From Pedobacter cryoconitis (GTDB taxonomy: Bacteria; Bacteroidota; Bacteroidia; Sphingobacteriales; Sphingobacteriaceae), in the NCBI RefSeq assembly GCF_001590605.1, contig NZ_CP014504.1:4340001-4404000 (forward strand): 64,000 nt of DNA, read 5' to 3'. Positions within the stretch are counted from its first letter, which is position 1, and each line of letters opens with the position of its first letter. Of this stretch, positions 1 through 8,492 are shown in pieces. Below the pieces are notes generated by a model that was not told the DNA's origin, ran no database searches, and saw nothing but the letters and a program-made list of their open reading frames with translations. Both the position numbers and the translations under genes were made by a program.

Positions 1-707
1 AACATATCTTTCAGAATTACATTATTCCGTTTATAACTATTTGTACAATCCACAATGAGCCGGTCATCAAAAGGGATGTTATATTTTTCCAGTGCATCCA
101 GATAACCCTGCATCCTGGTTTTACCAATGGACAAATTCTTATTGATAACCAGACATGCAATACGTTTACATCCCTGCTTAATCAAATGCTGAACGGCAGA
201 AAAGCTACTATCATAATCATTGGTAATCACTCTTGGCGTAATAATATCCTCATAAACCCTATCAAAGAAAACCAGCGGTAACCTCTGCTGATTCAGCTCA
301 TTCAGGTAATTATGATCATTCGCCTCTCCCGATACCGACATAATAATCCCATCCGCACGTCCATTGTGTAAATGCCTGATAAAAGAAACTTCTTTCTCAT
401 AATCATCATCCGTTGCATAAATGAGGATATGGTATCCCCTGGCTCTGGCTACCCCTTCAATCCCATGAATTACTTGTGAAAAGAAATGATTGGCCAGCTC
501 GGGTACAATAACTGCAATAGTTTTACTGCGCTGCTCCCTTAAATTACTCGCATAATGATTCGGCTGATAATTCAGCGCTTTGGCCGCAGCCAGAATCTTA
601 TCCTTAGTTTCCTTGCTAATATCACTATTATCCCGAAAGGCCCTGGATACAGTTGAAGTCGATAAATTAAGCGCTTTCGCCAGTTCTTTTATATTGATAT
701 TACGCAT
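1..707 (-). CDS. LacI/GalR-family transcriptional regulator (partial)
   Basis: A DNA-binding repressor or activator that would respond to a small ligand, usually a sugar. The frame opens with ATG at 707 and stays open to base 1, so the C-terminal third is missing. Residues 4-22 (IKELAKALNLSTSTVSRAF) are a textbook LacI helix-turn-helix. The hinge region follows (AAAKALNYQPNHYASNLR), then a periplasmic-binding-protein-like effector domain from about residue 60 (SKTIAVIVPELANHFFSQV). Its target is probably the operon beyond the left edge, since the genes to its right look unrelated. Family is certain; the ligand cannot be inferred. Confidence 0.93.
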   Translation of the reverse strand, partial: MRNINIKELAKALNLSTSTVSRAFRDNSDISKETKDKILAAAKALNYQPNHYASNLREQRSKTIAVIVPELANHFFSQVIHGIEGVARARGYHILIYATDDDYEKEVSFIRHLHNGRADGIIMSVSGEANDHNYLNELNQQRLPLVFFDRVYEDIITPRVITNDYDSSFSAVQHLIKQGCKRIACLVINKNLSIGKTRMQGYLDALEKYNIPFDDRLIVDCTNSYKRNNVILKDM

Positions 708-1094
708 CTACGCCTCTGCAATTATTTTTTACAAGGTAAATATAACCGAAAATCGTTAACCTCTCCTAATTTAAATAGAGTTCCCCTTCCTGAGCCCTTT
801 CTTTTTTAGAAGACAGAGCCCCAGTCCATTAGCTAACGATATAGCAGCCACAAATCAACCGAAAATAAGCCGAAAAAGAGCACAGAAACTCCCACTGTAA
901 CCCATTGACGATCAATGCACTAGGCCTACCTTGTTCAGACGTCATTCGGAGAGCTTTCACAGGCCCTAAACTTCATACCCAATCGCTATCGAACAACAAC
1001 CAAACTTAAGGTGAATTATTTTTTTAAATAAAAAATAATTACTATACTATTACTTAATATTTACGTATATTGTTGAAACTAACCAGACAAGATT
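708..1094. other. Intergenic gap between LacI regulator and DUF6266 gene
   Basis: About 390 bases between divergent genes. I see no ORF, hairpin or tRNA. The last 70 bases before the DUF6266 gene are strongly AT-rich and probably hold its promoter, but no clean TAnnTTTG box is visible. Confidence 0.5.
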
Positions 1095-1745
1095 ATGGTA
1101 ATTTTACAGGAAGGATCTTTATTAGCAGGTATCAGAGGAAGAATAGGAAACATTGTGATCTATCAATGGAAGAATAAGGTATGTGCCCGCACATTACCTG
1201 CAAAGCCCCATAAAAAGAAGGTCAGAACGATTCCTCAGCAGGCACAAAATGGTAAAATGAAGGTATTGACTCCTTTTTTAAAAAATGTAAAGCCATTCCT
1301 GAGAACAGGATTTAAACATATAGCACAAGAACGGAACATTACTGCAAACAATGCCGCCAAATCTGTTAATCTGTTGCATGCGGTTAAGGGGGAATTCCCT
1401 AATCAGGAAATGAACTGGGATACTGTGTTAGTGGCAGACGGAGGGCTCCTTAAGCCCGAAAATGTAAAGGTTGTTCTAACCGAAAATGCCTTTAATTTCA
1501 CTTGGGACGAGGATATTACAGCCACAGGCAATCCAAACGACAGAGCTATTATTTTATTGTATAACAAAAATTTCGGGCGTGTACATGCCAATTACAGCGG
1601 TGCACAAAGAGAGGAACTCAAACACACTTTTCCTATGAAACCCGGTTACATTAAGAATAACACTTATGAAGTATTCATCGCCTTTAAAGACATAATGAGC
1701 GATGAAGTTTCCAAAAGTGTGTATTGTGGGAGATTTACGAATTAA
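1095..1745 (+). CDS. DUF6266 family protein
   Basis: A 216-residue protein of unknown function. The N-terminus GSLLAGIRGRIGNIVIYQW, followed by a basic stretch and QQAQN, matches the pattern I associate with DUF6266, a Bacteroidota family of about 210 residues. There is no signal peptide or membrane segment. The middle and C-terminal parts look beta-rich (KVVLTENAFNFTW, RAIILLYNKN, YEVFIAFKD). It starts at ATG 1095 in an AT-rich leader and is convergent with the VOC gene, with 8 bases between them. It stands alone with no functional partner. Family call from memory of the N-terminal motif; function unknown. Confidence 0.75.
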   Translation: MVILQEGSLLAGIRGRIGNIVIYQWKNKVCARTLPAKPHKKKVRTIPQQAQNGKMKVLTPFLKNVKPFLRTGFKHIAQERNITANNAAKSVNLLHAVKGEFPNQEMNWDTVLVADGGLLKPENVKVVLTENAFNFTWDEDITATGNPNDRAIILLYNKNFGRVHANYSGAQREELKHTFPMKPGYIKNNTYEVFIAFKDIMSDEVSKSVYCGRFTN

Positions 1746-1753
1746 AAAATAGC

Positions 1754-2140
1754 CTATTTAGCGTCATCTATCGGTTCCCAAAGCTCAATCACGTTCCCTT
1801 CAGGATCGATTACATGGACAAATTTGCCATAATCATACTCCGCGATTTCATCAACAATCGTGACGTTCTCTTTTTTCAGTTCAGCTACCAGCTCAACGAG
1901 ATTTTCCACCCTATAATTAATCATAAAGGGCTTGGTTGACGGATTGAAATATTTCGTATCCTGCGGAAACGTACTCCAGGTAGTCGAACCCTTTTTTGAC
2001 GGATCATCAGCATCCCGCCACTCAAACGTTGTTCCGTATTCACCCGTAGCCAATCCCAGATTTTTGGCGTACCATTCATTCATCCCTTTCGGATCATCAC
2101 ATTTAAAAAATACCCCACCAAAGCCCGTTACTTTTTTCAT
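1754..2140 (-). CDS. VOC (glyoxalase/bleomycin-resistance) superfamily protein
   Basis: A 128-residue cytoplasmic protein with the paired beta-alpha-beta-beta-beta repeats of the vicinal-oxygen-chelate fold. The N-terminal repeat opens GFGGVFFKCDDPKGMNEWYA and the C-terminal repeat ends VIDPEGNVIELWEP, where the Glu is the usual metal ligand. The His expected near the start of the first repeat is not present, so metal binding is doubtful. Such proteins range from antibiotic-binding proteins to isomerases and dioxygenases, and the substrate cannot be read. Single gene; ATG at 2140. Confidence 0.85.
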   Translation of the reverse strand: MKKVTGFGGVFFKCDDPKGMNEWYAKNLGLATGEYGTTFEWRDADDPSKKGSTTWSTFPQDTKYFNPSTKPFMINYRVENLVELVAELKKENVTIVDEIAEYDYGKFVHVIDPEGNVIELWEPIDDAK

Positions 2141-2262
2141 AGCTAAGAATGTTTACGCTTAAAGAAATGATATAAAAATCAAAAAACTGTCTATTAAACT
2201 CCTTATAAACAACTTTCCATTAATTTCCATCTATTTCCGGACATTACCAAATCTATTTTTTT

Positions 2263-2354
2263 ACCCCGCAATCCAGCAATAACTATCCCTACCTAACCAT
2301 CCTGCAATAATTACCCCTACCTAACCATCCTGCAATAATTACCCCTACCTAACC
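2263..2354. repeat. 28-bp direct tandem repeat, about 2.6 to 3 copies
   Basis: The string ACCTAAC recurs at 2291, 2319 and 2347, a period of exactly 28 bases. The unit is C-rich on the plus strand and contains CCTGCAATAATTACCCCT. A more diverged copy (CAGCAATAACTATCCCT) precedes it from about 2263. Copies are contiguous with no spacers, so this is not a CRISPR. It lies between the VOC and M28 genes. Confidence 0.85.
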
Positions 2355-2378
2355 CCACCCCAAATATGGAGATACCAG

Positions 2379-2470
2379 AAAAAAAACAATATACCAATGT
2401 GAGGACATTCGTTCCGAGCCCTCTTCGGGCGACGGCAATGTCGGCCAAACATTGGTATGTTGTTTTTTTT
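2379..2470. repeat. Large A-tract hairpin element with TCTTC apical loop (copy 1)
   Basis: Two 22-base arms (2379-2400 and 2449-2470) pair with only one G.U mismatch; they read A8CAA...AATGT and ACATT...TTGT8. Inside is a second stem (GACATT at 2404 with AATGTC at 2437) and an apical stem GCCC/GGGC that closes a TCTTC loop at 2422-2426. It sits 12 bases past the stop of the minus-strand M28 gene, so it probably works as its terminator. Its size and nesting exceed a normal terminator. See the related elements at 40691 and 53157. Confidence 0.85.
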
Positions 2471-2482
2471 CGGAGGAACGAC

Positions 2483-3934
2483 TTATTTATCCCACTTCCA
2501 CTCCCCTGCAATCCTCAGCGGCTCCTCCAACTTATTCGCTCTCAAAAACCCCTTCAAATCCTCATCAGACTGCTTTCCAACCGGAAGGACCCCTGTATTA
2601 GCCAGCCCATAAGTTAACATTGCACTAAACCTTACCGTATTCTTTAAACCCTGCTCGTCCACTAACTTGAAACTATCCCCATCAGAATGATAAAACTGTC
2701 CGGAATGATTAGGCAGTTCCCCACCAGCACCACCACCCGTAGGAATCCCTTCTAACATAAACGGCTGATGATCACTATGCAACCACGCCCCAAAAACAAA
2801 AACATTCTTGAATCCTGTATCAATCTTTACAATCTCTTCACCCCAGCTTGTAAACAATCCCTTCATCTCTGCCCTGCTCGTTGCAAAACCCTTAGGATCG
2901 TTTGTCATATCATAATTCAGCATAAACTTCACCTTTCCTAAATCCCCCTTCTTCTCTGCCTGTGCGATATAAGCCTTAGAACCTAACAACCCCTGCTCTT
3001 CGCCCATAAACAAAATAAACTCTACAGTTCTTTTCGTTTTCAACTTCAGCGCCTTAAAAGACCTTGCCATATCCATCACTGCAAAAGAACCAATTCCATT
3101 ATCGATTGCACCCGTAGCAAGATCCCAGCTATCCAGGTGCCCGCCAACTAAAATCTTTTCATCTGGTAAAGAATCACCCTTTAAAGTCGCAATTACATTT
3201 CTCGCTTTGATCATGCCCGAGAAATTCGTCATAGTCAAACTCGCAAACTGAGGTTTGGACTTCAACTCCTCCTTTAAACGCATTCCATCCTCCAGACCAA
3301 TACAAACCGCAGGAATAGAAATCAACTTGCCAGTTACCGAAGCTGTTCCCGTCAATAACACTCCACCTTTAACACCGTTGATAATAATAATTCCAACAGC
3401 ACCGTGGCTAATTGCAAGCGCCGTCTTCTCAGAACGGTGTAAAGAAGCAGTTCCCGCTGGCGATCCCGGTAATACCCCCAGATAAACCAAGGCAATCTTA
3501 CCCTTCACTAAACCTGCATCTTTCGCATAATCACTCTCCAGACCATTACCCAAATCAACTAAACCTGCCGAAACAGCAGACTTAACCGGAGAATGTGCCA
3601 ACGCTACAGAAGGAACAACTTTTAAAGAACCAGCCCCATTCCCTACTTTAGTCTCATTGCTGATCCTGCTCCAGCTCTCTACCTCGAAAGGCTGATAACG
3701 CACATCATATCCATAAGATTTAAATAAATTAAAAGCATATGCTTCTGCTTTGGCTCCATTTGCGGAACCAGTTAAACGGTGACCAATTGTTTCTGTAGCA
3801 GATTTCAAAGTGCCATAAGCCTTTGAATGTTCCTGTACATCCGCATTAATCTGACTAAAAGCTTTACCGAAATTATCCTGAGCATGTACAGAAACTGCAA
3901 GCCCGGCGAAAAAGAGAGAAAAAAGTATCTTCAT
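2483..3934 (-). CDS. M28-family zinc peptidase with PA domain, exported
   Basis: A 483-residue secreted metallo-aminopeptidase or carboxypeptidase-like enzyme. The signal peptide is MKILFSLFFAGLAVSVHAQ. A PA insert (about residues 110-230) precedes the catalytic domain. The co-catalytic zinc site is complete: GGHLDSWD (His, Asp), GEEQGLLGS (Glu pair), NYDMTND (Asp) and a final YHSDGDS (His). It probably degrades peptides in the periplasm or outside the cell. Alone on the minus strand, 72 bases downstream of the polyprenyl synthase gene. The large hairpin follows its stop codon. Substrate unknown. Confidence 0.93.
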   Translation of the reverse strand: MKILFSLFFAGLAVSVHAQDNFGKAFSQINADVQEHSKAYGTLKSATETIGHRLTGSANGAKAEAYAFNLFKSYGYDVRYQPFEVESWSRISNETKVGNGAGSLKVVPSVALAHSPVKSAVSAGLVDLGNGLESDYAKDAGLVKGKIALVYLGVLPGSPAGTASLHRSEKTALAISHGAVGIIIINGVKGGVLLTGTASVTGKLISIPAVCIGLEDGMRLKEELKSKPQFASLTMTNFSGMIKARNVIATLKGDSLPDEKILVGGHLDSWDLATGAIDNGIGSFAVMDMARSFKALKLKTKRTVEFILFMGEEQGLLGSKAYIAQAEKKGDLGKVKFMLNYDMTNDPKGFATSRAEMKGLFTSWGEEIVKIDTGFKNVFVFGAWLHSDHQPFMLEGIPTGGGAGGELPNHSGQFYHSDGDSFKLVDEQGLKNTVRFSAMLTYGLANTGVLPVGKQSDEDLKGFLRANKLEEPLRIAGEWKWDK

Positions 3935-4006
3935 GGAAATATATTTCGATTAAAATAAGCTTTTAATTAAAATATATCAGGACAAAAAGATACTGTATGG
4001 GAATTG

Positions 4007-4978
4007 TTACTTTTTACGCTCCGTAGTATAACGGACCAATTGTTCAAGGCCTGTTCTGGCTTCACTCTCTTCAAAAGTATATAAGATATCAAACGCTTCC
4101 TGCTGATACTGTGCCATTTTCTCATTGGCATAATGCACCCCCTGTTTCTCATTCACAAAATCAATGATCTGCTGTATTTTAGCAGGCTCATCATTGTGAT
4201 TTTTTACCAGGTTGATCATTTTCTTTTTCTCCGTCTTATCCGCACGGTTTAAAGCATAAATTAAAGGGAGCGTAACTTTCTTTTCCTTAATATCTATCCC
4301 TAAAGGCTTACCCACATCGTCCGTTCCGAAGTCAAACGTATCATCCTTGATCTGGAAAGCAATACCGACCTTCTCTCCGAATAAACGCATTTTTTCGATC
4401 GTCTCATCGTCTGCACCAGCCGAAGCAGCACCACAAGCACAACAAGATGCAATCAGTGAAGCTGTCTTCTGACGGATCACATCAAAATAAAGCTCTTCCC
4501 CGATGTCCATTCTCCGCACTTTCTCAATCTGTAATAATTCACCCTCACTCATTTGCTTAACCGCTTCAGAAACGATTTGCAAAAGACGGAACTCATTGTT
4601 ATTCACAGAAAGCAAAAGCCCTTTGGCCAGCAAATAATCACCAACCAAAACAGCAATCTTATTTTTCCATAAAGCATTGATAGAAAAGAAGCCCCTGCGC
4701 TCGTAAGCATTATCAACTACATCATCATGGACAAGCGTCGCAGTGTGTAATAATTCAACCAGGGCAGCACCACGATGTGTCGACTCAATAATCCCTCCGC
4801 AAAGTTTAGCGGCAAAGAAAACAAACATAGGTCTGATCTGCTTACCTTTTCTCTTGACGATATAGTGAGTGATCCTATCTAATAATGGAGCATCACTGTG
4901 CATGGAGGCCTTGAATTTTTCTTCAAAGACTGCTATATCTGCGGCTATGGGTTTCTTAATCTGATTTATTCCCGGCAT
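4007..4978 (-). CDS. Polyprenyl diphosphate synthase (trans-isoprenyl type)
   Basis: A 323-residue all-helical prenyltransferase that condenses isopentenyl diphosphate onto allylic diphosphates. Both Asp-rich motifs are intact: VHDDVVDNA (first DDxxD) and IKDDTFDF (second). GKQIRPMFV supplies the usual phosphate-binding Lys and Arg. In this phylum such an enzyme usually makes the menaquinone side chain (octaprenyl or similar), but chain length cannot be read with confidence. ATG at 4978, with a TAAGTTTG box 20 bases upstream (4998-5005), so it is probably transcribed apart from YpdA. Confidence 0.92.
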   Translation of the reverse strand: MPGINQIKKPIAADIAVFEEKFKASMHSDAPLLDRITHYIVKRKGKQIRPMFVFFAAKLCGGIIESTHRGAALVELLHTATLVHDDVVDNAYERRGFFSINALWKNKIAVLVGDYLLAKGLLLSVNNNEFRLLQIVSEAVKQMSEGELLQIEKVRRMDIGEELYFDVIRQKTASLIASCCACGAASAGADDETIEKMRLFGEKVGIAFQIKDDTFDFGTDDVGKPLGIDIKEKKVTLPLIYALNRADKTEKKKMINLVKNHNDEPAKIQQIIDFVNEKQGVHYANEKMAQYQQEAFDILYTFEESEARTGLEQLVRYTTERKK

Positions 4979-4997
4979 TCAGGTTTGAAAATATTTG

Positions 4998-5005
4998 CAA
5001 ACTTA
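4998..5005 (-). promoter_or_regulatory. Bacteroidota -7 box for the polyprenyl synthase gene
   Basis: Minus-strand TAAGTTTG fits the TAnnTTTG consensus and leaves a leader of roughly 15 bases to the ATG at 4978. No clear TTTG -33 box is seen. Confidence 0.55.
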
Positions 5006-5058
5006 ACTAAATTCAGTTAATTCTGCTTGAATGAAATTTTAAAATTGAATTAATACGT

Positions 5059-6027
5059 TTAATGTCTTAAAGCAATGTGCTGAAAGATCTGTTCTGCATG
5101 AACCCTGGAATTCTCAATAAACCATTTATGCGTATCCATACCCCCGCAAACTACTCCTGCAAGGTATAAACCCGGCAAATTCGTTTCCATCGTTTCAGGA
5201 TTATAAGCCGGAGCAGTACCGTATTCACCATCCAGCTTTACACCTAGTTTTTTCAGCATTCCAAAATCAGGCTGGTAACCAGTCATCGCAATCACCCAAT
5301 CATTCTCCACCGTAATCGTTTCTTCAGGAGTTTTAATAGTCACACTATCTTCAGTAATCGCAAGCACTTCTGAATTGAAATAAGCTTTGATTTCTCCTTC
5401 TTTAATCCTGTTTTCGATATCCGGGCGCACCCAGTATTTCACATAAGAGCCGATTTCAGCACCACGGATAACCAAAGTAACCTTTGCGCCTTTCCGGTAA
5501 GTTTCCAATGCGGCATCAATACCAGAATTATTTGCACCGATAACTACAACATTCTGAAAAGCGTATAAATGGGGATCTTTATAGTAATGTGCAACCTTAG
5601 GCAGATTCTCACCTGGAATATCCATCAAAAGAGGCACATCATAAAAACCTGTCGAAATAATCACATTTTTGGCCCGGTAAGCTCTTTTAGAGGTCTGAAC
5701 CTCAAATTCACCATTTCCAATTTTACGCACTCCCTCTACCTTTTCAAAAAGATTGATTTGCAAATCAAATTTCTCTGCCACCCGGCGATAATATTCAACC
5801 GCTTCGTTCCGGTTTGGCTTAGGGTTGATGCTTACAAATGGCACTTCTCCAATCTCCAGCTTTTGAGAAGTAGAGAAAAAGGTCATAAAAACAGGGTAGT
5901 TGTACAGGCTGTTCACCAGTGCACCCTTTTCTACAATAATATATTTAAGTCCCGCCTTTTGGGCTGCTATCCCACAAGCCATCCCAATCGGGCCGGCACC
6001 AATGATCAGCACATCATATTCTTCCAT
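5059..6027 (-). CDS. ypdA: YpdA-family bacillithiol disulfide reductase
   Basis: A 322-residue NAD(P)H flavoprotein of the YpdA/Bdr family, which reduces bacillithiol disulfide (BSSB) to BSH. The FAD dinucleotide fold is at residues 5-15 (DVLIIGAGPIG). The diagnostic NYPVFMTFFSTSQKLEIG stretch follows, and the NADPH fold is VVVIGANNSGIDAAL. The CxxC of thioredoxin reductases is absent, as expected for YpdA. I chose ATG 6027, not the in-frame TTG at 6033. The gene begins 7 bases after the MBL-rhodanese stop, so the two are probably cotranscribed and both act in thiol/persulfide handling. Confidence 0.92.
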   Translation of the reverse strand: MEEYDVLIIGAGPIGMACGIAAQKAGLKYIIVEKGALVNSLYNYPVFMTFFSTSQKLEIGEVPFVSINPKPNRNEAVEYYRRVAEKFDLQINLFEKVEGVRKIGNGEFEVQTSKRAYRAKNVIISTGFYDVPLLMDIPGENLPKVAHYYKDPHLYAFQNVVVIGANNSGIDAALETYRKGAKVTLVIRGAEIGSYVKYWVRPDIENRIKEGEIKAYFNSEVLAITEDSVTIKTPEETITVENDWVIAMTGYQPDFGMLKKLGVKLDGEYGTAPAYNPETMETNLPGLYLAGVVCGGMDTHKWFIENSRVHAEQIFQHIALRH

Positions 6028-6034
6028 CAACAAA

Positions 6035-7450
6035 TCAGGATTTAAGTTCTTTAGCTGGCGCAGAATTATCTGTGCGTTTCAGCCCCGTTGAACGGATTGC
6101 AGCATAACCGCCTTTGATATCTACTACGTTCTCTACACCTCTTGCTTTAAGGATGGAAGCAGCGATCATTGACCGGTAACCTCCTGCACAGTGGATATAA
6201 TAAGTTTCCGAAGGATTGATCTCATTTGTCCAGTCATTGATATAGTCCAGAGGACGGGTCAGCGTGCATTCCAAATGTCCGGCTTCATATTCTCCGGGCT
6301 TACGGACATCGAGTACTTTTAAATCCGGATGTGTATGCATCATCTCTTCAAATTCAGCAACAGATACCGAGCCAATAGTCTCTACATCTTTACCCGCAGC
6401 AACCCAGGCAGCAATTCCGCCTTCGAGAAAACCAATAGTATGGTCGTAACCCACTCTTGCCAAACGGGTAATAGCCTCTTCCGCTTTTCCTTTTTCTACG
6501 ATGAGTAATAGCGGTTGCTTCAAATCAGTAATCAATGCGCCTACCCAGGGGGCAAACTGCCCGTTCAGCCCGATATTAATTGAAGATGGGATGAAAGCAC
6601 TGGCAAAATCCTGCGGATCTCTGGTGTCCAGGATTAATGCACCCATATGATTTACCGTAGCTTCAAATTCTTCTGGCTCCATCGGGATCAATCCCTTTTC
6701 CTTAACCTGAGCAAAACTTTCGTAACCATTTTTATTGATAGCTGCGTTCTTCGCAAAATATTGTGGCGGAGGTAAAGTACCTTCCGTTACTTGTTGAATG
6801 AAATCATCGCGGTCAGCAGTTTTAAGTGCATAATTAACTTCTTTCTGATGTCCTAAAGTATCAAACGTTTCTTTACTCATATGTTTACCACAGGCAGAAC
6901 CGGCACCATGAGCCGGATAAACCAGTACGTCATCCGGTAAAGAAAGAATTTTCGCTTGTAGGGAATCATATAAGATGCCAGCCATTTCCTCTGCTGTCTG
7001 TGCCCCTTTTTGTACCAGGTCCGGTCTGCCAACATCACCAATAAACAGCGTATCACCTGTAAAAATACAGTAAGGCTTGCCGTCTTTATCACTTAACAAA
7101 TAAGTAGTAGATTCAGGCGTATGGCCTGGTGTGTGTAAAGTCGTGATCGTTAAATCCCCGATTTTAAATGTTTCCCCGTCCTTAGCGATATGGGAGTCAA
7201 AAGTTGTTTGTGCAGTAGGCCCGTAAATAATTTTCGCACCCGAATGCAGGGCAAGATCGACGTGCCCTGAAACGAAATCAGCATGAAAATGTGTTTCAAA
7301 TATATATTTGATGGTCGCACCGGCCAACTTAGCTTTTTTAAGATAGGGTTGAACTTCCCTTAAAGGATCAATAATTGCCGCCTCACCATTGCTCTCAATA
7401 TAATAAGCTGCCTCGGCCAGACAGCCTGTATAAATTTGCTCTATTTTCAT
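6035..7450 (-). CDS. MBL-fold/rhodanese fusion, CstB-like persulfide dioxygenase-sulfurtransferase
   Basis: A 471-residue three-domain protein. Residues 1-245 form a metallo-beta-lactamase fold with THFHADFVSGH (His54, His56, Asp58, His63). The last His of HxHxDH is Phe59, which fits a mononuclear-iron persulfide dioxygenase, an enzyme type that does not need it. Residues about 255-350 are a rhodanese domain without the catalytic Cys (LLIVEKGKAEE). Residues about 365-455 are a rhodanese with active Cys421 (IHCAGGYRS). CstB-type enzymes oxidise thiol persulfides such as bacillithiol persulfide, and the adjacent YpdA supports a role in sulfide detoxification. Substrate is inferred. Confidence 0.87.
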   Translation of the reverse strand: MKIEQIYTGCLAEAAYYIESNGEAAIIDPLREVQPYLKKAKLAGATIKYIFETHFHADFVSGHVDLALHSGAKIIYGPTAQTTFDSHIAKDGETFKIGDLTITTLHTPGHTPESTTYLLSDKDGKPYCIFTGDTLFIGDVGRPDLVQKGAQTAEEMAGILYDSLQAKILSLPDDVLVYPAHGAGSACGKHMSKETFDTLGHQKEVNYALKTADRDDFIQQVTEGTLPPPQYFAKNAAINKNGYESFAQVKEKGLIPMEPEEFEATVNHMGALILDTRDPQDFASAFIPSSINIGLNGQFAPWVGALITDLKQPLLLIVEKGKAEEAITRLARVGYDHTIGFLEGGIAAWVAAGKDVETIGSVSVAEFEEMMHTHPDLKVLDVRKPGEYEAGHLECTLTRPLDYINDWTNEINPSETYYIHCAGGYRSMIAASILKARGVENVVDIKGGYAAIRSTGLKRTDNSAPAKELKS

Positions 7451-7469
7451 CCAGAATATGTTTTTTATA

Positions 7470-8486
7470 TTATGCTGTTAACTCACCGCGCAAAGATTGC
7501 TCCATTAGGCTTGCAATTTCAGTATTTGTAAGATTTTGACCCATCAAGTACATTAGTTTGGTTACGGTCGCCTCAAATGTCATATCAAAACCGCTGATAA
7601 TACCCATTTGCTGTAGTTTTTTACTGGTTTCATACTTTCCAAGCTCCACTGACCCACCCTGACATTGTGAGATATCAACAATCAGTTTACCTTGGTCTAT
7701 GGCAGCTTGCAAACTATCAATAAACCATTGTGCGGTTGTTGTATTACCAGATCCGAAGGTTTCCAGCACGATCGCATCTACTGAAGATGTCGTAATCGCC
7801 TGAACAGCTTGCGGGGTAATGCCAGGATATAATTTCAGCACCCCGATATTGGCATTGAAATTTGACTGCACCACTAATGGTTCTTGTGGAAGATCATGAA
7901 TATAATTCGTATAAAAAGAAAGGCTCACTCCTGCTTCTGCCAGAATGTGATAGTTTGGAGACTGAAAAGCTTCGAATTTCTCTGAATTATATTTGATGGA
8001 ACGATTTCCGCGGAACAATTGGTAATCGAAATAAATACAAACTTCAGGTACCATTGCTACCCCGTTATTTTTAGTGGCGACAATTTCAAGAGCAGTGATC
8101 AGGTTTTCCTTGGCATCTGTCCGGATTTCTCCAATAGGCAGCTGCGAACCGGTCAGCACGACTGGTTTCGACAGGTTTTTCAGCATAAAGCTCAGTGCAG
8201 AGGCCGTGTAAGCCATCGTATCAGAGCCATGCAATACAACAAATCCATCATAATCCGCATAGGTATCTTCAATAATCCTTGCCAGCTCCGCCCAGATAAT
8301 AGGGTCCATATTGGAAGAATCCAGAATGGGATCAAAAGAGTGTACCGACAAATGATAGTTCAAACGGGCCAGTTCAGGTACATTCTGCTGGATTTGTTCG
8401 AAGTCAAAAGGAATTAATGAACCCGTCAGCGGGTTGTTGACCATACCGATAGTTCCACCTGTATAGATAATGAGAATTTTTGTCAT
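7470..8486 (-). CDS. ansA: Type I L-asparaginase
   Basis: A 338-residue cytoplasmic amidohydrolase converting L-asparagine to aspartate and ammonia. The first nucleophile Thr12 lies in YTGGTIGM and the second Thr motif is HGSDTMAYTA; GGSVELGKYETS lies near the C-terminus. There is no signal peptide, consistent with a type I housekeeping enzyme. It is 19 bases upstream of the MBL-rhodanese gene and 6 bases downstream of tatD on the same strand, so tatD-ansA-MBL-ypdA may form one transcript. Confidence 0.93.
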   Translation of the reverse strand: MTKILIIYTGGTIGMVNNPLTGSLIPFDFEQIQQNVPELARLNYHLSVHSFDPILDSSNMDPIIWAELARIIEDTYADYDGFVVLHGSDTMAYTASALSFMLKNLSKPVVLTGSQLPIGEIRTDAKENLITALEIVATKNNGVAMVPEVCIYFDYQLFRGNRSIKYNSEKFEAFQSPNYHILAEAGVSLSFYTNYIHDLPQEPLVVQSNFNANIGVLKLYPGITPQAVQAITTSSVDAIVLETFGSGNTTTAQWFIDSLQAAIDQGKLIVDISQCQGGSVELGKYETSKKLQQMGIISGFDMTFEATVTKLMYLMGQNLTNTEIASLMEQSLRGELTA

Positions 8487-8492
8487 GTAAAG

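Noticed and set aside
2263..2354. Possible CRISPR array
   Set aside because: The 28-bp units are directly contiguous with no spacers, there are fewer than three full copies, and no cas gene is present.
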